Assembly: GCA_015057635.1 (NCBI GenBank)
Contig: SVEB01000083.1
Coordinates: 1-61,003 of the forward strand
Direction: 5' to 3'
DNA: 61,003 bases
From: Lachnospiraceae bacterium
GTDB lineage: Bacteria; Bacillota; Clostridia; Lachnospirales; Lachnospiraceae
Made by a program: the position numbers and the translations under genes. Shown in pieces: positions 60,129-61,003 of the stretch. The first letter of the stretch is position 1; each line of letters opens with the position of its first letter. Under the pieces are notes generated by a model, which was not told the DNA's origin, made no database searches, and saw nothing but the letters and a program-made list of their open reading frames with translations.

Positions 60129-61003
60129 TTATAATGTGTGACTCTGAAGGTAGGATTCCGCGGATGCAAGTACCTGTTTCATGGCAGCCTCTCCGGGTGC
60201 ACCAATCGTATTTCGTTTTTCCACACAGGTCTTTAAGGAGATTGCGTCGTAGATATCTTCTTTAAAGACCGGCGAAAACTGTTGCCATTCCGGAAGGGTT
60301 AATTCATCCAGGGAAATCTGCTTCTGAATACAGTATAATACAATTTGCCCAATAATTCCATGTGCATCTCGAAAACTCACGTCATTTTTTACTAAATAGT
60401 CGGCTGCATCGGTAGCATTGGTAAAGCCGCCTTTTGCGCTCGCCTCCATAACGGAAGGATTGAATTTCATTGTGGAGATCATTCCGGTAAATAATGAAAC
60501 GCATCCTTTTACCGTATCGATCGCATCGAAGGTCAGTTCTTTATCTTCCTGCATATCTTTATTATAGGCAAGAGGAAGGCCCTTCATTGTGGTTAGGATG
60601 GACATAAGAGCTCCATAGACACGGCCGGTCTTGCCGCGAACCAGTTCTGCGATATCCGGGTTCTTTTTCTGTGGCATAATGGAGCTGCCGGTAGAATATG
60701 CATCATCTAATTCCACAAATCGGTATTCATTGCTGTTCCAGAGAATAATCTCTTCACAGAAACGGCTTAAATGCATCATGATTGTGGAAAGAGCGGATAG
60801 AAGCTCAATTAAGTAGTCACGGTCAGATACGGCATCCATGCTGTTTAAGGATGGACCATCAAAATCAAGCAAGAATGCAGAGTATTCACGGTCTAACGGG
60901 TAGGTTGTTCCTGCTAATGCCCCCGCTCCGAGCGGGCAGGTGTTCATCCTTTTTGCAATGTCAAAGAGACGCAAACGGTCTCGTTTAAACATCTCAAAGT
61001 AAG
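60129..61003 (-). CDS. argH: Argininosuccinate lyase, 3' part
   Basis: The C-terminal 291 or so residues of a roughly 460-residue enzyme that releases arginine and fumarate; the 5' end lies beyond the window. Seen: the fumarase-superfamily signature '[19 protein letters not shown]' with the catalytic Ser loop, '[14 protein letters not shown]', '[23 protein letters not shown]', all diagnostic for ArgH. The frame is open to the last base. The alpha-galactosidase gene follows after 27 bases, probably on the same transcript. Confidence 0.95.
   Translation of the reverse strand, partial: YFEMFKRDRLRLFDIAKRMNTCPLGAGALAGTTYPLDREYSAFLLDFDGPSLNSMDAVSDRDYLIELLSALSTIMMHLSRFCEEIILWNSNEYRFVELDDAYSTGSSIMPQKKNPDIAELVRGKTGRVYGALMSILTTMKGLPLAYNKDMQEDKELTFDAIDTVKGCVSLFTGMISTMKFNPSVMEASAKGGFTNATDAADYLVKNDVSFRDAHGIIGQIVLYCIQKQISLDELTLPEWQQFSPVFKEDIYDAISLKTCVEKRNTIGAPGEAAMKQVLASAESYLQSHTL

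Overview
The window is low-GC chromosomal DNA from a strictly anaerobic Firmicute, most likely a gut-type Lachnospiraceae (Clostridia). The basis is the oxygen-sensitive class III ribonucleotide reductase (nrdD, with nrdG elsewhere), a rubredoxin-first rubrerythrin, a minimal SufC/SufB-type Fe-S pair, an Mrp/NifX fusion, several DUF families common in Clostridia, AGGAGG ribosome binding sites and TTGACA/TATAAT promoters. No rRNA, tRNA, CRISPR array, prophage or intact insertion sequence was recognised.

Layout. 1-3,330: nucleoside-recycling enzymes (mtnN and a phosphorylase), a membrane-protein gene broken by an in-frame TAG, and a DUF3783-like gene. 3,500-5,960: nrdD behind a probable NrdR-controlled promoter. 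5,990-8,750: a GntR-controlled ABC exporter with a clear promoter/operator. 8,979-14,907: a UDG-fold protein, rubrerythrin, DUF1540, nrdG, DUF1653 and a radical SAM gene pair. 15,350-19,404: the purine operon purC-purF-purB. 19,960-24,493: acetyltransferase, decayed gene remnants, YaiI-type protein, aldehyde dehydrogenase and LysR regulator. 24,720-32,512: M18 aminopeptidase, dUTPase, MBL hydrolase, a large chemoreceptor and purA. 33,308-38,496: acetyltransferase, a second chemoreceptor, and a divergent ApbE / FMN-binding lipoprotein-surface pair. 38,773-42,482: ilvN, ilvC and a MATE transporter. 42,588-47,889: DUF134 and Mrp-type ATPase, then an M-box riboswitch with mgtE facing a CNNM/CorC-type gene (Mg2+ homeostasis). 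48,228-53,558: PLC-like protein, esterase, SufC/SufB-like pair, epoxyqueuosine reductase-like protein, plsY. 53,628-57,200: ABC exporter with an SdpR/SdpI-type pair. 57,480-61,003: CBS protein, GH36 alpha-galactosidase and argH (cut by the window edge).

The most striking feature is a dispersed family of six large intergenic inverted repeats (2641-2908, 10772-10980, 19414-19627, about 32552-32936, 40490-40721, 46408-46603). Each begins 8 to about 40 bases after a stop codon and is oriented with that upstream gene. All share the same layered plan: locus-specific outer arms, a conserved asymmetric core (TTCGGACGC, a variable triplet, AGCGGACAAAA, paired with TTTTGTTCGT, the complementary triplet, GAGCCGGACA), locus-specific inner arms, and a conserved apical hairpin (CTATCAGACAG / CTGTCTGATAG). 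The central triplet changes between copies (ATG, GAG, AGG) and its partner changes with it, so pairing is selected or actively maintained. Two copies are followed by a small hairpin of the form CAA-NN-CGTTT / AAACG-NN-TTG, again covarying, and a third such hairpin at 107-143 suggests that another element ends at the left edge of the window. A differently built 288-bp palindrome (26160-26447) occupies the same post-stop position, and its end sequence recurs after another stop codon at 57205. I do not recognise these as a described class; they are the best candidate here for an undescribed system.
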